Assembly: GCF_932294415.1 (NCBI RefSeq)
Contig: NC_065537.1
Coordinates: 1,488,001-1,552,000, forward strand
DNA from: Quercus robur
Lineage: Eukaryota; Streptophyta; Magnoliopsida; Fagales; Fagaceae
Direction: 5' to 3'
DNA: 64,000 bases
The notes under the pieces were generated by a model that ran no database searches, was not told where the DNA came from, and saw nothing but the letters and a program-made list of their open reading frames with translations. Position numbers and translations under genes: made by a program. Of the stretch, positions 47,858 through 60,173 are shown piece after piece. Position 1 is the stretch's first letter; each line of letters opens with the position of its first letter.

Positions 47858-49207
47858 ATGGAGTCCAACTAAGATTCTGTAGCCTTGGCTCAGCAAATCC
47901 AAGCTCTTGCAGTCACCATCGAAGAGCTTACCAAACAAAATCAAGAAATGAAACTACGGCTTCAACATGAGGAAAATCGGTCTAGAGGCAACTTGGAGGA
48001 TAAGGGAGATAGCCATAGAAGAAGTGATCATTGAAGACCTACTACTCCAGATGAACAGAACTCAGATTTTCTTCAAGAGATGAGGAAGGAGATGGACGAG
48101 CTGAGGAATTCCATTAAGGAGAAAATGGACCGGAGCCTAGATAGAATGGTCAGGGCAACAGATTCACCTTTCACTATGGCGGTCCAAGAATGTCTAGTGT
48201 CGTCGAAATTCCAACTGGCTTAACTTGAGCCATTTGATGGGCTTAAGGACCCCCAGGACCACCTTAACACCTTCAAGATGACGCTAGGCCTTCAACAGCC
48301 CCCTGACGAGATACTGTGTCAATCCTTCCCCACCACTCTCAAAGGAGCTACGAGGGAATGGTTCACAAAATTGCCAACATCGTCCATTGACAGCTTCGAG
48401 CAGTTGAGCAATGCCATTCTGTGCCACTTCATCGGAGGACAACGCCCCAAAAGGTTAGCAAACCATTTGCTCACTATTAGACAAGGGAAGAAAGAAACCC
48501 TGAGGTCGTATGTGAAACGCTTCACTCGGGAGACCCTGGAGGTAGACAAAGCTGATGACAAAGTGCAGTTGACGACCTTCAAGGCGGGGCAGAAGTCCAG
48601 AAAGTTCGTGGCTTCACTCGCGAAGAATCCCCCCAAAACGATGACAAAGATGCTCCTAAAGGCACAAAAGTACATGAATGCTGAAGATGCATTAGTCGCC
48701 ATAAGGGATGTAAAGAGACCAGCAGACAAGGGAAGGAAGGAGGACGATTGTAGAGGACAAAAAAGGGAGCGTCCAAATCGTCGGACTAGTGATGGGGGTA
48801 AATGGAAAGATGAGAAAACTCCCAGAACGGTAAAATTCACTCCTTTAGTTATGCCTGTTGACAAGATTTTGACACAGATTAAGGATGAACATTATCTCAA
48901 ATGGCCAAGGCCATTACATTCGTTGTTAAACATGCGTGACAAAAAGAAGTACTGCCAGTTTCACAAGGATCATGGCCACTATACAGAAGATTGCCGGGAC
49001 TTAAAGGAGCAAATAGAGGAGTTGATATGAAAAGGGAAATTGCAGAAGTATGTGAAGAAGGGAGAATCTAGCAGGTTCAGAGACGATGATAAAAACCAGC
49101 ACAGGTTTTTGCCTAAAGACGAGGATCACACGTCTCAACAACCACAAATGGGCCATTCACAGGTGGGTCATTCAAATCCCTCAAGAAAGCATGTCAGAGG
49201 CAAGTGA
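47858..49207 (+). pseudogene. Tat element gag (broken)
   Basis: Reads MESN then a TAA, continuing DSVALAQQIQALAVTIEELT (coiled-coil-like N-terminus). The main gag domain has [37 protein letters not shown] and [18 protein letters not shown], and the zinc-knuckle-like region is [19 protein letters not shown]. Stops at 47870-47872, near 48031 and 48220, and TGA at 49028-49030 break it. The longest intact piece is 48278-49030. Gag would form the virus-like particle. Confidence 0.88.
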
Positions 49208-49289
49208 ATAGTGTTCACATGCCACCCCCGTTTAAACAGAGACGAACGAACCAGGACATGTCCTTCAATGAGGAAGATGCTAGAGGAGT

Positions 49290-52200
49290 GAAGCAGCCTT
49301 ACAATGACCCCTAGGTCATAATGCTCACGATAGAAGGATTCAACACCAAGAGGATCCTCGTGGACAATGGTAGCTCCACAGACATCATCTACCTTCCCGC
49401 TTTCCAGTAACTGAAGCTAGATCCAAGAAGACTACGCCCATTTGACTCCCCACTTGTCAGTTTCAGTGGGGACAGAGTATATCTCAAGGGCATAGTAACT
49501 TTGACAGTAATAGTGGGGACTACCCAAAGTAGTTGACACATTAGTTAGACTTCTTAGTGGTAGACTGCCCCTCATCTTACAATGTGATTATAGGGAGACC
49601 CACGCTCAACTGATGGAAGTTAGCCACGTCCACCTATTGCTTAAAGGTAAAGTTCCCAACTGAGAACAGTGTCGGCGAGGTAAAAGTAGATCAGGTCCTA
49701 GCCAGGGAATGCTACCAAGCCGTGTTGGCTGCAAAGGAGAACCATACATGGATGATCGAGGAGAAAGAAGAAGATAAAGTGGAAGCCCTGGAGACAGTGG
49801 AACTGGTCGAAGGAGAGGCAGCCAAGACGACAAGAATAGGGACAACACTAAGTCTTGAGATGAAAACAAGGCTCGTCTAGTTCCTTAAAGAAAACCTAGA
49901 CGTCTTCGCCTGGACTCACGAAGACATGCCAAGCATATCTCCAAAAGTTATCTAGCATAAGCTAAACGTGGACCCGGACAGGAAGCCCGTCCAGCAAAGA
50001 CGACGAGTCTTCACCCCAGAATGGAACCAAACAATTATAGATGAGGTTAACAAACTATTGTCAACAAGTTTTATCCAAGAAGTCTATTATCCTGATTGAC
50101 TCATAAACGTCGTCCTAGTGAAGAAAGCAAATGGGAAATGGAGAATGTGCGTGGACTTCACAGACCTGAACAAAGCCTACCTGAAAGACAGTTTCCCTCT
50201 GTCGAGAATAGACCAGCTAGTGGATTCTACAGTCGGGCATAAAGTTATTGACGTTCATAGATGCTTTCTCAAGGTACAACTAGATAAAGATGGCTGAAGA
50301 AGACTAGGAGAAAGCAACTTTCATCACAAGTCAGGGGCTCTATTGCAATAAGGTAATACCCTTCGGGCTGAAAAATGCTAGACCAACCTACCAAAGGTTA
50401 GTAAACAAAATGTTCAGCAAGCAGATTGGCAGGAATATGGAAGTGTATGTGGACGACATGCTCGTTAAGAGTAAAGAAGAACTTACCCACTTGGACAACC
50501 TGGAGGAGACGTTTGCCACCCTCAGGCAATACCAAATGAAGTTGAACCCTAGCAAGTGTGCCTTTGGTGTAGCCTTGGGGAAATTCTTGGGATTCATGGT
50601 GTCCCAAAGAAGGATAGAAGCAAACCCGGAGAAGGTAAAGGCCATACTCGACATGACATCACCCAAGACCGTCAAAGAAGTCCAAAAGTTCACAGGACAG
50701 ATTGCCGCTCTCAATAGGTTCATCTCTAAGGCGACAGACAAGTGCTTACCCTTCTTCAAGATGTTGAAACAGGCTTTCACCTGGATTGATGAATGCAAGG
50801 TAGCATTTCAGGAACTTAAACGTTGCCTGAGCAATCCACCCTTCTTGAGTTCGTCCAAAGAAGGGGAAAACTTATATTATATCTTGCAGTATTAGCCACA
50901 GTCGTGAGCGTAACCTTGATTCGAGAAGAGGCCAAGACGCAGCTCCCAGTTTACTACGTCAGCCAAGCTTTCCAATGTACTGAGGACAAGTTCCCAAGGA
51001 TTGAGAAGATTGCATTCGCGCTAATACTAGCCTCGCACAAACTGAGACCATACTTTCAATCAAACCCCATCTTGGTGATGACGGATCAACCTATCAAGAA
51101 GTCCATGAACAAGCCTGAAGCAGCAGAGAGAATGATCCAGTGGGCAATTGAACTCAGCCAGTTCGACATTGAGTACCACCCAAGGACAACCATTAAGGCA
51201 CAAGCCTTGGTGGACTTCATCGCCGAGTTCACCCTCCCGAACAAGGGCAGCCACACCAACGAGGTAGAATGGTAGCCAGTACAGACCGATGGTTCGTCAG
51301 CCCAAAAAATAGGGGGAGTAGGGGTTGTCATAATCGCCCCTGACGGAGAAGCGCTCAAATATGGAGTTCAACTGAAATTCCCAGCCACCAATAACAAGGA
51401 TAAGTACGAAGGGATACTAACGGGACTAAGACTCGGGAAGGCCCTCGGAGCTAAGAACCTGCTAGTCTAGAATGATTCAAAGCTAGTGATAGGGCAGATT
51501 AAGGAAGAATATGAAGCAAAGGAGGAAAGAATGCAGAAATACCTAAAGCTGACGAAGCATCTGACTTAGGAATTTGATAAAGTGGAATTTGTGCAAATCC
51601 CTAGAAGTTAGAACATGGTAGCAGACGAAGCCGCGAAGCTAGCATCGTCGGAAGGAGCGACGAGCATGGGCTTGATGATGGAAGTCTAGGAATGCCCCAG
51701 CATCAAGGAAATCTCTACATTCACAATCCAGAGCACAGATAGCTGGATGACGCCGATCATATCCTTTCTCCAGGATGGGCATATCCCCCAAGACATCGAA
51801 GAGGCCAGGAAGGTCAGGAAGAGAGCAGCCAGGTTCACGATCTTGAACGACACACTATACAAGAGAGGCTTTTCCATGCCTTACCTGAAGTGTGTGGATG
51901 AAGAAGAAGCCAAATATATTCTAGAGGAGATCCATGAAGGAGTTTGCAGAGACTATGCAGGCCCCAGATCATTGGTAAGTAAAGTTATCAGAACAGGTTA
52001 TTTTTGGCCTACAATGCAGGTGGATGCAAGGGAGCTCGTCAAGAAGTGTGACAAGTGTCAAAGGTTCAGGAATTTCCAACGCCTTCCAGCAGAGAGATTG
52101 GCGACGATATCCTCCCCTTGACCCTTTACGCAATGGGGAATCGACATCGTCGGCCCATTACCTCAAGGTAAAGGACATATAAAATTTCAACTAGTCGCCA

Positions 52201-52980
52201 TTGATTACTTCACAAAGTGGGTCAAAACAGAGGCACTAGCAACAATCATTGAAGCCAGAATCCAGAACTTCATGTGGAAGAACATAATTTACAGGTTTGG
52301 GATTCCACGGACAATTATATCAGATAATGGGCGGCAGGTCGATAGCTAAAACTTCAGGGATTTCTGTTCAAGCCTAGGGATCAAGAACCAGTTCTCATCC
52401 CGAAGACATCCACAGGCAAACGGACAGATGAAGGTGACAAATTGGACATTACTTAAGATTATCAAGGCCAAGTTAGATGACGCAAAGGGTGCCTGGCTGA
52501 AAGAATTGCCCAACGTCTTGTGGGCATATAAGACCATGACAAGAACCCCAACAGGAGAAACCCCCTTCAGACTCACCTATGGCACCGAGGCAGTAATCCC
52601 AGTCAAGGTGGGAATAACCAACACTAGGCGAGAAATGTTCCACGAAGAGAATAATGACGATCAGCTGCGAATCAACCTGGATTGTCTAGACGAAGTGAGA
52701 GAGAAAGCTTCTGACGAAATGACGAAGTACCAGTAGAAGATGGCCGAATACTACAATAAGAGAGTGAAGCTCAGAAGACTTGACATAGGAGACCTCGTCC
52801 TGGGCAAGGTCACCCCTAACAACCAGAGACTCCACCCAAGGAAAACTCGGCCCCACATGGGAAGGACCCTACCGGATCGTCCATTACTCCAGACAAGGCA
52901 GTTATCACCTGGAGACCCTAGATGGACAGAGACTCCCATGACCATGGAACATTGAGCACTTGAAGAAATACCACCAATAG
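49290..52980 (+). pseudogene. Tat element pol: protease, RT, RNase H, second RNase H, integrase (broken)
   Basis: In order: protease (ILVDNGSSTDIIYLPAFQ near 49350), RT (KANGKWRMCVDFTDLNKAY near 50130, catalytic VYVDDMLVKS near 50445, KLNPSKCAFGV), RNase H (QAFQCTEDKFPRIEKIAFAL, MTDQPIKKSMNKPEA), a second RNase H (QTDGSSAQKIGGVGVVI near 51283) and integrase (KKCDKCQRF, QWGIDIVGPLPQG, IISDNGRQ, HPQANGQ). More than a dozen stops and at least two frame changes are present. At 52431-52433 the integrase catalytic Glu appears as Lys (GQMKVTN where the family has Glu). Most changes are C-to-T or G-to-A. Confidence 0.9.
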
Positions 52981-53068
52981 ATGTAACAGAAAATTGTACT
53001 CATTCTCGAAAGCAATAATAAGAACTATCCAGCCAGTGTTTTAATAAGAGCAAATCTTGTAATACGAA

Positions 53069-53490
53069 AGTCACAAAAATTTGGCTAAGTAACAAAATTC
53101 CGCATAGACAAATGTAAGTTACTGACAAAGCCATAAAAATGACAAGATCCCTTAAATGGGTGTAAGTCACAAAAAATTTGGCTAAGTAACAAGATTCCGC
53201 ATAGACAGATGTAAGTTACTAAGGAAGCCATAAAAATGACAAGATCTCTTACATGAGTGTAAATCACAAAAATTTTGGCTAAGTAACAAGATTCCGCATA
53301 GACGGATGTAAGTTACTATTGAAGCCAAAAGGATGAAGTCACGAAGAAACAAGAACCTTGACAAGATCTCTTACATGAGTGTAAATCACAAAAATTTTGG
53401 CTAAGTAACAAGATTCCGCATAGACGGATGTAAGTTACTATTGAAGCCAAAAGGACGAAGTCACGAAGAAACAAGAACCTTGCAACAAAC
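53069..53490 (+). repeat. Four-copy tandem array in the Tat 3' region
   Basis: Units at about 53069-53164, 53165-53261, 53262-53382 and 53383-53490 share TTGGCTAAGTAACAAGATTC, CGCATAGAC and ATGTAAGTTACT. Units 1-2 are about 96 bp; units 3-4 carry an extra 25-bp stretch. Short frames on the opposite strand are by-products of this array. Confidence 0.9.
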
Positions 53491-53811
53491 ATGCTCAAGA
53501 GAGAGCATCTTTTGAAGGGTCACAACTAAAAAGTATTGACGAAGAAGAGGAAGGTTCACAACTAAAAATTATTTGCTAAGTTCAAAGCATTGACGCAAAA
53601 GGGAAACTACAGGAATAGAAATTGCGAGTAAGTATGCAATTGCTAATTTAATTCAAGCCCAAAAACAGCGGGCAATTGCCGTTGTCTTTACATCTAAATC
53701 AAAGGTCCATAAACACTGGGCTAAAGATATTGTTCTCAAAACAGATTTATTAAAAAATAAAAAATAAAAAGGGAGAAGAAAAGGAAAATCTTTTCAAGTA
53801 ACAAGCTTAGG

Positions 53812-55799
53812 CATCAGCAGCAGCATCATCATCGATAGGGGCATTATCAGTAGGAACATTCTTGGGAGCGTCACCCTCAGGAGCCGAGGACTAGGCAGCC
53901 TCATCAATTGCCATCTCCTTGTCCACCTCTTCAAGGTCCAAGTTCTCTAGGTCAACTTTAGTGGGATGCTTGATGAGGTACCTCATCATAAGCTTAAAAC
54001 CCTTAAAGTACCAACTGAAAAGCACTGTGTTGTACTCGTCAGTCTGCTGAAATGCCTCAACGGACCTAGCGACAATGGTTTTGAGTTTCTCCTTGGCTCC
54101 TAGAAGTTGCTTATCCTTCTCCAGGTTTAGCTGACGCTCAGTCCTGATGTCGTCACTCAAGGTCTTAATTTTTTCCTTCATAGTGTTGGCCTCGCCCATA
54201 GAATTGATAAGTTTCTTCTTCAGCGTGGAATTCTCCAACTCCAAAGCCTTCATCATGGATGTTAGAGACGCTACCTTTGCCTCCTAAGTAAGGTACTCAG
54301 AAGTAATATGAAGGCTCTCCCCCAACACCCGAAAAGAACATTAAAGCCGTCAGTACAATGATAAGAAAAGAAAGATACTAAAGTTGCACGAGCACGTTAC
54401 CTGAACTAGTTTATGGACGTGGCGAGCCGCAACCTCGATGAAGGACATGCCGGAGATGGCCTTCAAGTCCTCAGCAGTCACGACCCTATGTGCCCTTTCC
54501 ACCACCAGACCCTTGTCATCCCAAACGCAAGACGAGCGGGAATCAGCTTTCTCCTTCCCTTTGTCGGTCACGCGCAACCTTTTGGAGGTAGGAGTAGGGA
54601 TCTCTTCAACCGAAGTGGCTGGAGAAGCCGTCCTCGCCGTCTCAATACCGGAGACAATGGGAGTGACGGAGGCTGGTGGAGTAACCGATGGGCCCTTCCC
54701 TGTGATACGCACTGTCCTTTTCCCGAGGTTGGACAGCGGCTCGTCCTTCTTCGTTCTCATCTTTGCATACATATCTTTGTTAAATTTGGTCGTCATTTCT
54801 GCAAGAGGAAAACACTTGTAAAAAAAAAAAAAAAAAACAAAAAAACAAATGTATACAAAAGAATCAATACTGACAAACCTAACACTTACTCTTTTTTCCT
54901 TCAATTTCAAGATTGCGCAAGACAAAGGCAGAAGGCTTCGGCCCAAGGCAGTAGAAGGCGAGAGTCTGTAGGTCCACAAGATCGTCCCAACTCTCAATCA
55001 TCTGCACGTATTCAATTTCCTTCCCCACACGCTCCTTATACTTGCTCTTAAGTTTAGGCCATCTCTTAATTGCGCAAAACAAGAAGTAAAAGAATCAGTG
55101 GTGGTAACGGTAAACAGAACAAAACTTAAATGACGAGAGGAAGTAATAATGCACCTAAGGTCGGGGTTCCCCACCGATGATGCAACCTCGGGAGATCACC
55201 CCAAACCTCGCTAGAGGGAGTCTCAGAATCATCCCCAGACAAAAGAAAAACTTGGACTTCCAATATCTGAAAGATGAAAGTAAACCCTTGACGATTCTAG
55301 TCCTCCGTTGCCAGGGCACCAATTCATAGTACCTGTGCTCCTTAGACTCTTTCAAGCGGTACAAGTAGACAAGCTTGTCTACCTTGAGCATACCTCTGTT
55401 CGTAGCGGCCAGCCATATCCCTATACAACTGACCCGTATCCTCCATGAGTTAGGCATAAGCTGCCCAGGAGCAATACCGAAATGGTCTAATAGCTCCATG
55501 AGGAAGGGATGGATAGGAAACCTCAACCTACAGATGAAGGTAGACTCGTAAAAGCATACCTCCTCGAGGAAGAAGTGACAGGCCTGATCCTCCTCATTGG
55601 GCAGATGAACCCTAACTCGCTCGAAGAATTGGAATCTATCCTTGAATCTACCCAGTGTATCAACATTTAGCCCACACTCCTCCTCGAGGGCATGAAAAGC
55701 CCTAGCCTCTCGAGGGATAGAGACAGTAGTATCTCCCCCCACTGGGTCACCACTAGACGATAACCCAGTCTTGAGTTCACTAGACCTAACCTCAGACAT
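53812..55799 (-). pseudogene. Antisense gene of the Tat element (Transposase_28-like)
   Basis: Minus-strand gene between integrase and the 3' LTR. Exon 1 starts at ATG 55799 (MSEVRSSELK) and includes RFPIHPFLMELLDHFGIAPGQLMPNSWRI, typical of plant proteins annotated 'putative gypsy type transposon' (Pfam Transposase_28, from memory); it ends near 55155. Exon 2 (about 55060-54890) has WPKLKSKYKERVGKE and a GTAAGT donor. Exon 3 (about 54797-54404) starts MTTKFNKDMYAKMR, is basic and Ser/Thr-rich, and ends LVQ|GTAACG. Exon 4 (about 54330-53812) is a coiled coil (MMKALELENSTLKKKL) with an acidic tail. TAG codons near 55155 and 54283 and an acidic-tail stop near 53891 break it. Such antisense ORFs are known from the Tat elements Grande and Retand; their role is unresolved. 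Confidence 0.75.
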
Positions 55800-56514
55800 T
55801 ATCTCCCGCTCTCTCACCAAACTCTTGAACCAATCAATCAATTGACAAAGCAAAGGCAATAGATCGGCCAATGCAACGCTCAAACTGTTACCCACAAAAA
55901 CAAAATTCTCAAGCTGTGGGAAAACACCTAAAGACCCCCCCGAAGCGCACAAAAAAGAAATAAATTGAGGGGCAAGCTATCCTAACCTCAGAGCTACTAA
56001 CCATGGAAAACTAGAAAAAGCTCAAATGGAAGAAATAAAAGCTAAATCCCCAAGAAATCGAAGACAAACACCAAAAGAGGAAAGGAGAGAAAAAAAGAGA
56101 TCAGAAGTGGTATCGCAATATATTAAAAAAAAAAAAAAAAGGAAAGTAAGAAAAAGAGAAGAAGTGTACCTTAAAAAAGGCAGGTATGGGAGGCACCACC
56201 ACGTTACACACCGGCTCGGAGAAGAGTTGCAGAGTGAAGTTGGGAAAGAAAACACTCGGAGTAATGATTGGAAGTTTTGAGAAAAGTGAAAGAAAAAAAT
56301 GAGAAGGGGAGAAGTTTAAAAACCAAGGCCCAAAAAATTAAAATTCAGTGGGAAACCCAAAAGTCACACGATTGGAGCATTAACTCCACTGATTAGAACA
56401 TGCCACGTGGCCACTATGCATTTAACACGAAACGAAACCGTAAGAGTCATGGACAGCTCATAAAAACCTTTTGATCTTCTACGGTCGTCATGACATGTCA
56501 CCACGACCATAGAA

Positions 56515-56527
56515 CCTCGGGGGCAGC
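56515..56527 (+). promoter_or_regulatory. Polypurine tract of the Tat element
   Basis: CTCGGGGGCAGC lies directly before the 3' LTR, where plus-strand DNA synthesis would be primed. Short and imperfect. Confidence 0.6.
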
Positions 56528-57040
56528 TGATGGGACTGACGAAATCAATCTCCTTGGACGAAGTAATTTATGCTGACGAAACAACTAAGCATCCCCGACG
56601 ATACAACCACACCACTGACGAAGGTATAGAAGCCATTCAATACAGTCACTAAATGAGTAGGGCGGTTAAAAGGCTAGCTGTGCAGTCCGTTGGAAGCCCA
56701 TTAAAGTCCACATTACTGGGGGTGAGACGTTACCCAAAGAAGCATTAAAACCACCATAACAGCCACAATAGCTAGAAGCTAAGAGAATGTATATATATAG
56801 CCCTCACACCTCCAACAGAAGGTACATTTTTTTTTTTCACACACAAAAACAGCATCCCTAGTTATTTCTATACTCTATTATTTACCATAAGCTTCATATA
56901 CTGACTTTGGCATCGGAGGCGTTGTGGCAAGCACCACATCGGTAACCAACGTGAGGGATTGCTACTTCCACGGTGACGCAAATGAATATCTGACTTCATC
57001 TGGACGTGTTCACTACGACTAACAAATTTACACTTCATCA
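56528..57040 (+). repeat. 3' LTR of the Tat element
   Basis: TGATG...CATCA ends, 513 bp; partner of 47270-47780 with about 35 differences, mostly transitions, counted by eye. Confidence 0.92.
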
Positions 57041-57312
57041 TAAACCATACACAAAATAAATCTTAACTTGCCAATGTTATCTAATGAATTAATTTTTCAT
57101 ATTGCTGAGGTATAGGAATAAATTGAACTAGTTTAGCCCTAACCTTAAGATTGATTCCCACGGACACTCTCATGGTCAACCATTCAACATTGATGAGCTC
57201 AAAGAGGCTTAGCAAGAATTCTAAGGTAATTGCAATTGTTATTTGAGGCTTGTAGAAACAACATGCTCACCTCCATAATATAAATTTAGAATTAAGAATA
57301 TTCAACCCTAAT

Positions 57313-57950
57313 CAGTGGCAAAGCTAGGATTTGAGTTAGGGGGGAGGGAGGGGGGCAAAATTTATATATGATATACGCACTTACACAAATTTATGTTAAT
57401 ATATAATATTTGAGACCAATTTGAAAAATTGAAAGCTATTCATTTAAATACTAAGTGATATTTAATGCAATTATACCCAAAAAAAAAAATCTACAAACAA
57501 AAAAAGCTTTTTCATAATATTGCATTTATCTATTGAGATGTTTCTAACATGAGTGATCTATTTAAAAAAAAAAATATTTTTAGAGCCAAAACTCAAGTTA
57601 TGAATGAAATTATTAGTAGTTAGATAGATATTGAGTGCAATATATGTGAATTTCTATTATTTTGGTTAATGTGTTCCCATAAAATTTTCAAATTATAATA
57701 TGGTAGGGACAAACTAAAAAAATTTCAATGTAATGCATGCTAGTGGAGGACTTAAGATTCCTCAATAGTTCATTTAGAAGTTATACTCTGTTTCAAGATC
57801 AAAGAAAAAAAGTGGCATTTAAAAAACCCAAAATCAAAAAGTATGCAGGGGTATTTAATAACTAAAGGTATTTTTTGGCAAGCGGGCGGGCGGGGGGTGG
57901 GGGGGGGGGGGGTGGTGTGGGGGGAATTGCCCTCCCTGGCTCCGCCCTTG
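57313..57950. mobile_element. Non-autonomous hAT transposon (638 bp)
   Basis: Ends CAGTGGCAAAGCTAGG and, reversed, CAAGGGCGGAGCCAGG, flanked by the perfect 8-bp duplication ACCCTAAT (57305-57312 and 57951-57958). A poly-G stretch lies near 57890-57925. No transposase. Confidence 0.87.
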
Positions 57951-57989
57951 ACCCTAATTGTTCTACAATGCAACCCTTTGCTTTAACTC

Positions 57990-58219
57990 AAGTCTGTACA
58001 TTCTATATATTCATTGTATTCAAAATTTATTCAAATCTATATAATGTTTACTTTACTTGTACACACTTTTCCATTGAATTTACACAATTCTGTAAATTCA
58101 ATTTATCCAATATATTGAAATTTTTTTTAGAAATCCTGACAATCTATACATCTAATGTACACAAATTTACGTTGAATTTATACAATTTTGTACATTTAAT
58201 GTATCTAACATATTCAAAT

Positions 58220-58220
<1 letters not shown>
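57990..58220. repeat. About 95-bp tandem repeat, block 1
   Basis: Roughly two and a half imperfect units with TGTACATTCAA-, ATCTAATGTACACAA- and GTTGAATTTACACAA-type segments. Related to the block at 59305-59595. Confidence 0.65.

Positions 58221-58282
<62 letters not shown>
58220..58282. repeat. (AT)n microsatellite
   Basis: About 31 AT units; it ends the first block of the 95-bp repeat. Confidence 0.95.
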
Positions 58283-58284
<2 letters not shown>

Positions 58285-59304
58285 TAAAGACCTCATGCAG
58301 GAGTACTAATGTATACATGGCACTATAATTTTGCATTTAGTCATTTTTACCTATTTTTATTATGTTTTTTTTACTGTTAACCAAAATTTCATATTGAATT
58401 TTTTTTACTATTATCTCATTAATTGTCTGAGCTTATACTACACTTTTATCTTTTATTCATGTCCTTTTTCATACTCACCGTTTTAGTATTAAAAACAGAA
58501 GCAAAAATAATAATAATAATAAGGATTAATAGTAATAACTAACCAAATAAGGCCCTAAGGAGAGATAGAGAAACGTGAAAATGTTGTGGATTTTATAATG
58601 AAACACATTATTTTGCTATTACCAAAATAAAAGACCTAAGATTGACAAAATATTTGTAAGAAAGAAAAACAGGAATTTGAGAAGCCGCCACCTTTGTCAT
58701 ATTGGCCTCCCACCACCATTAAGTTGCCTAAACTCCTACGGGTAATTTTTTTTCTTTTTTTCTTTATAAATTAGGGGCTTAAATATAATTTAGGTTTGAA
58801 TAATTTGGTTGGATGGATTTTGTTTTGGGAATATAAGTAGAGAGAGTATTTGGTACACAATGTAAAGCCGTATTCTACTATTATTTTAAATCATCTATAA
58901 GACACATGCATACGCAATTGCCCACTGTGTCTTAATGTTGCACTATTGATGAGTTGAAGAGTGTGAGAGAGTTGGGCATATTTTCATTTCATGGTATGTA
59001 ATTAGTGAGTACAACACAAATTAGTTGATTTCTAAGGCCGTAGTACTCTTTTGCATTTATTTTTGGTTTCATGATTTAAAAAAAAAAAAAAACAAAATTA
59101 ATCTTATCTTGAGAATGCTACAAATGTGCAGTAAAGCTACTAAACTAATTTTTAATATCTCAAAATGGATATGTTGCTTTACTCTAATTTAGTTCACTTT
59201 TTCTTTATAATATATGTATAATATTCTCCAAAACCATCTTATATAAAAGATCACAAAATTATCCGTGCATCGCATGAGCAACTTACTTTTTTTTTTTTTT
59301 TTTA
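58283..59304. other. AT-rich spacer
   Basis: Short (AAT)n tract near 58504-58521 and poly-A near 59079. No gene recognised. Confidence 0.4.
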
Positions 59305-59595
59305 ATACAGACAATTTGTATGTCCAATGTGTACATCTTATGTACACAATTATTCATTTAGTTTACATAATTTTGTACATTCAACGTATTCAAATTTTTC
59401 TTCAAAACCAGATAAAATGTACATCTAATGTTCACAATATTCCGTTGAATTTAAACAATTATGTACATTCAACGTATCCAACTTATTCAATTTTTTCTAC
59501 AAATCTAGAAATTTTGTACATTTAATATACACAATTTTTCGTTAAATTTACACAATTTTGTACATTCAAAGTATTCAACAATATTTGTTGCTTAA
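59305..59595. repeat. About 95-bp tandem repeat, block 2
   Basis: Three imperfect units; TTTTGTACATTCAACGTAT-type segments recur near 59369, 59462 and 59555, giving a period of about 93 bp. Confidence 0.7.
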
Positions 59596-60157
59596 TTTAG
59601 TACATCATAGATGCATTTAATGATATAAAATAATGTCGAGTTTCATCTTTTTTTTTTTCTTTTTCTTTTTTTTTGAGAAACACACACACACATATATAGG
59701 GAAAGGGGATGTTGAGTTTCATCTTGATATATTGTAAGTGATTACATTGAAATATATTAAAAAATAGTTATTTGTCTTTTTATTCTGTTTAGGCTAAAAA
59801 GCAAACTACATCTTTAATGTTTTGAAGGTATCTGAATTTTACACCTTAATTTTCAGAATTTAGATTTCATCCCTCAAAGTTTTATTCCATTTGTACCAGC
59901 AATCATTTAATCCATATTTTTCATTAAGTGATAGATAAGCTTACTATATGTGTTTAGTTTATTCAATCAAATAATGTCACCTCATTTTCGTCATTAAGTT
60001 ACATCATTTTTGTAGCTAGTCTTCACTTTCTGAGCTTTTATCCTCTATTGTCTTTAAATGTCGTGGCATCCTACTTTTCATGGTCCTTTCCCATCTTGCC
60101 ACTTGTTCCTTTAATGAAATTAAGATTTGGCCCAACATATACCGTTTACAAGCCAAT
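59596..60157. other. Spacer
   Basis: Phrases such as TTTTACACCTTAATTTTCAG and CATTAAGT are typical of degraded repeats. No gene or bounded element. Confidence 0.35.
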
Positions 60158-60173
60158 AAGATATAATTGGACT

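Larger units (their letters stand above)
47270..57040 (+). mobile_element. Tat-type Ty3/gypsy retrotransposon, full length, with antisense gene
   Basis: A 9.77-kb element with 5-bp duplication TAAAC (47265-47269 and 57041-57045), two LTRs of about 512 bp, gag, protease, RT, RNase H, a second RNase H and integrase on the plus strand, then a tandem repeat array and a minus-strand gene before the 3' LTR. Order and the second RNase H place it in the Tat group. Stops throughout make it non-autonomous. The LTRs are about 93% identical by eye, so the insertion is not recent. Confidence 0.93.

Noticed and set aside
48319-48864. 181-residue minus-strand frame
   Set aside because: Lies entirely opposite the gag gene, whose plus-strand domain is clear; no recognised family on the minus strand.
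53069-53490. CRISPR array
   Set aside because: Units are long and nearly identical throughout, with no unique spacers, in a plant retrotransposon.
53085-53498. Three similar 60-residue minus-strand frames
   Set aside because: They are the reverse reading of the tandem array at 53069-53490 and repeat with its period; no protein family.
57875-58309. Gly-rich plus-strand frame
   Set aside because: Runs across a poly-G tract at the end of a hAT element and an AT microsatellite; low complexity.
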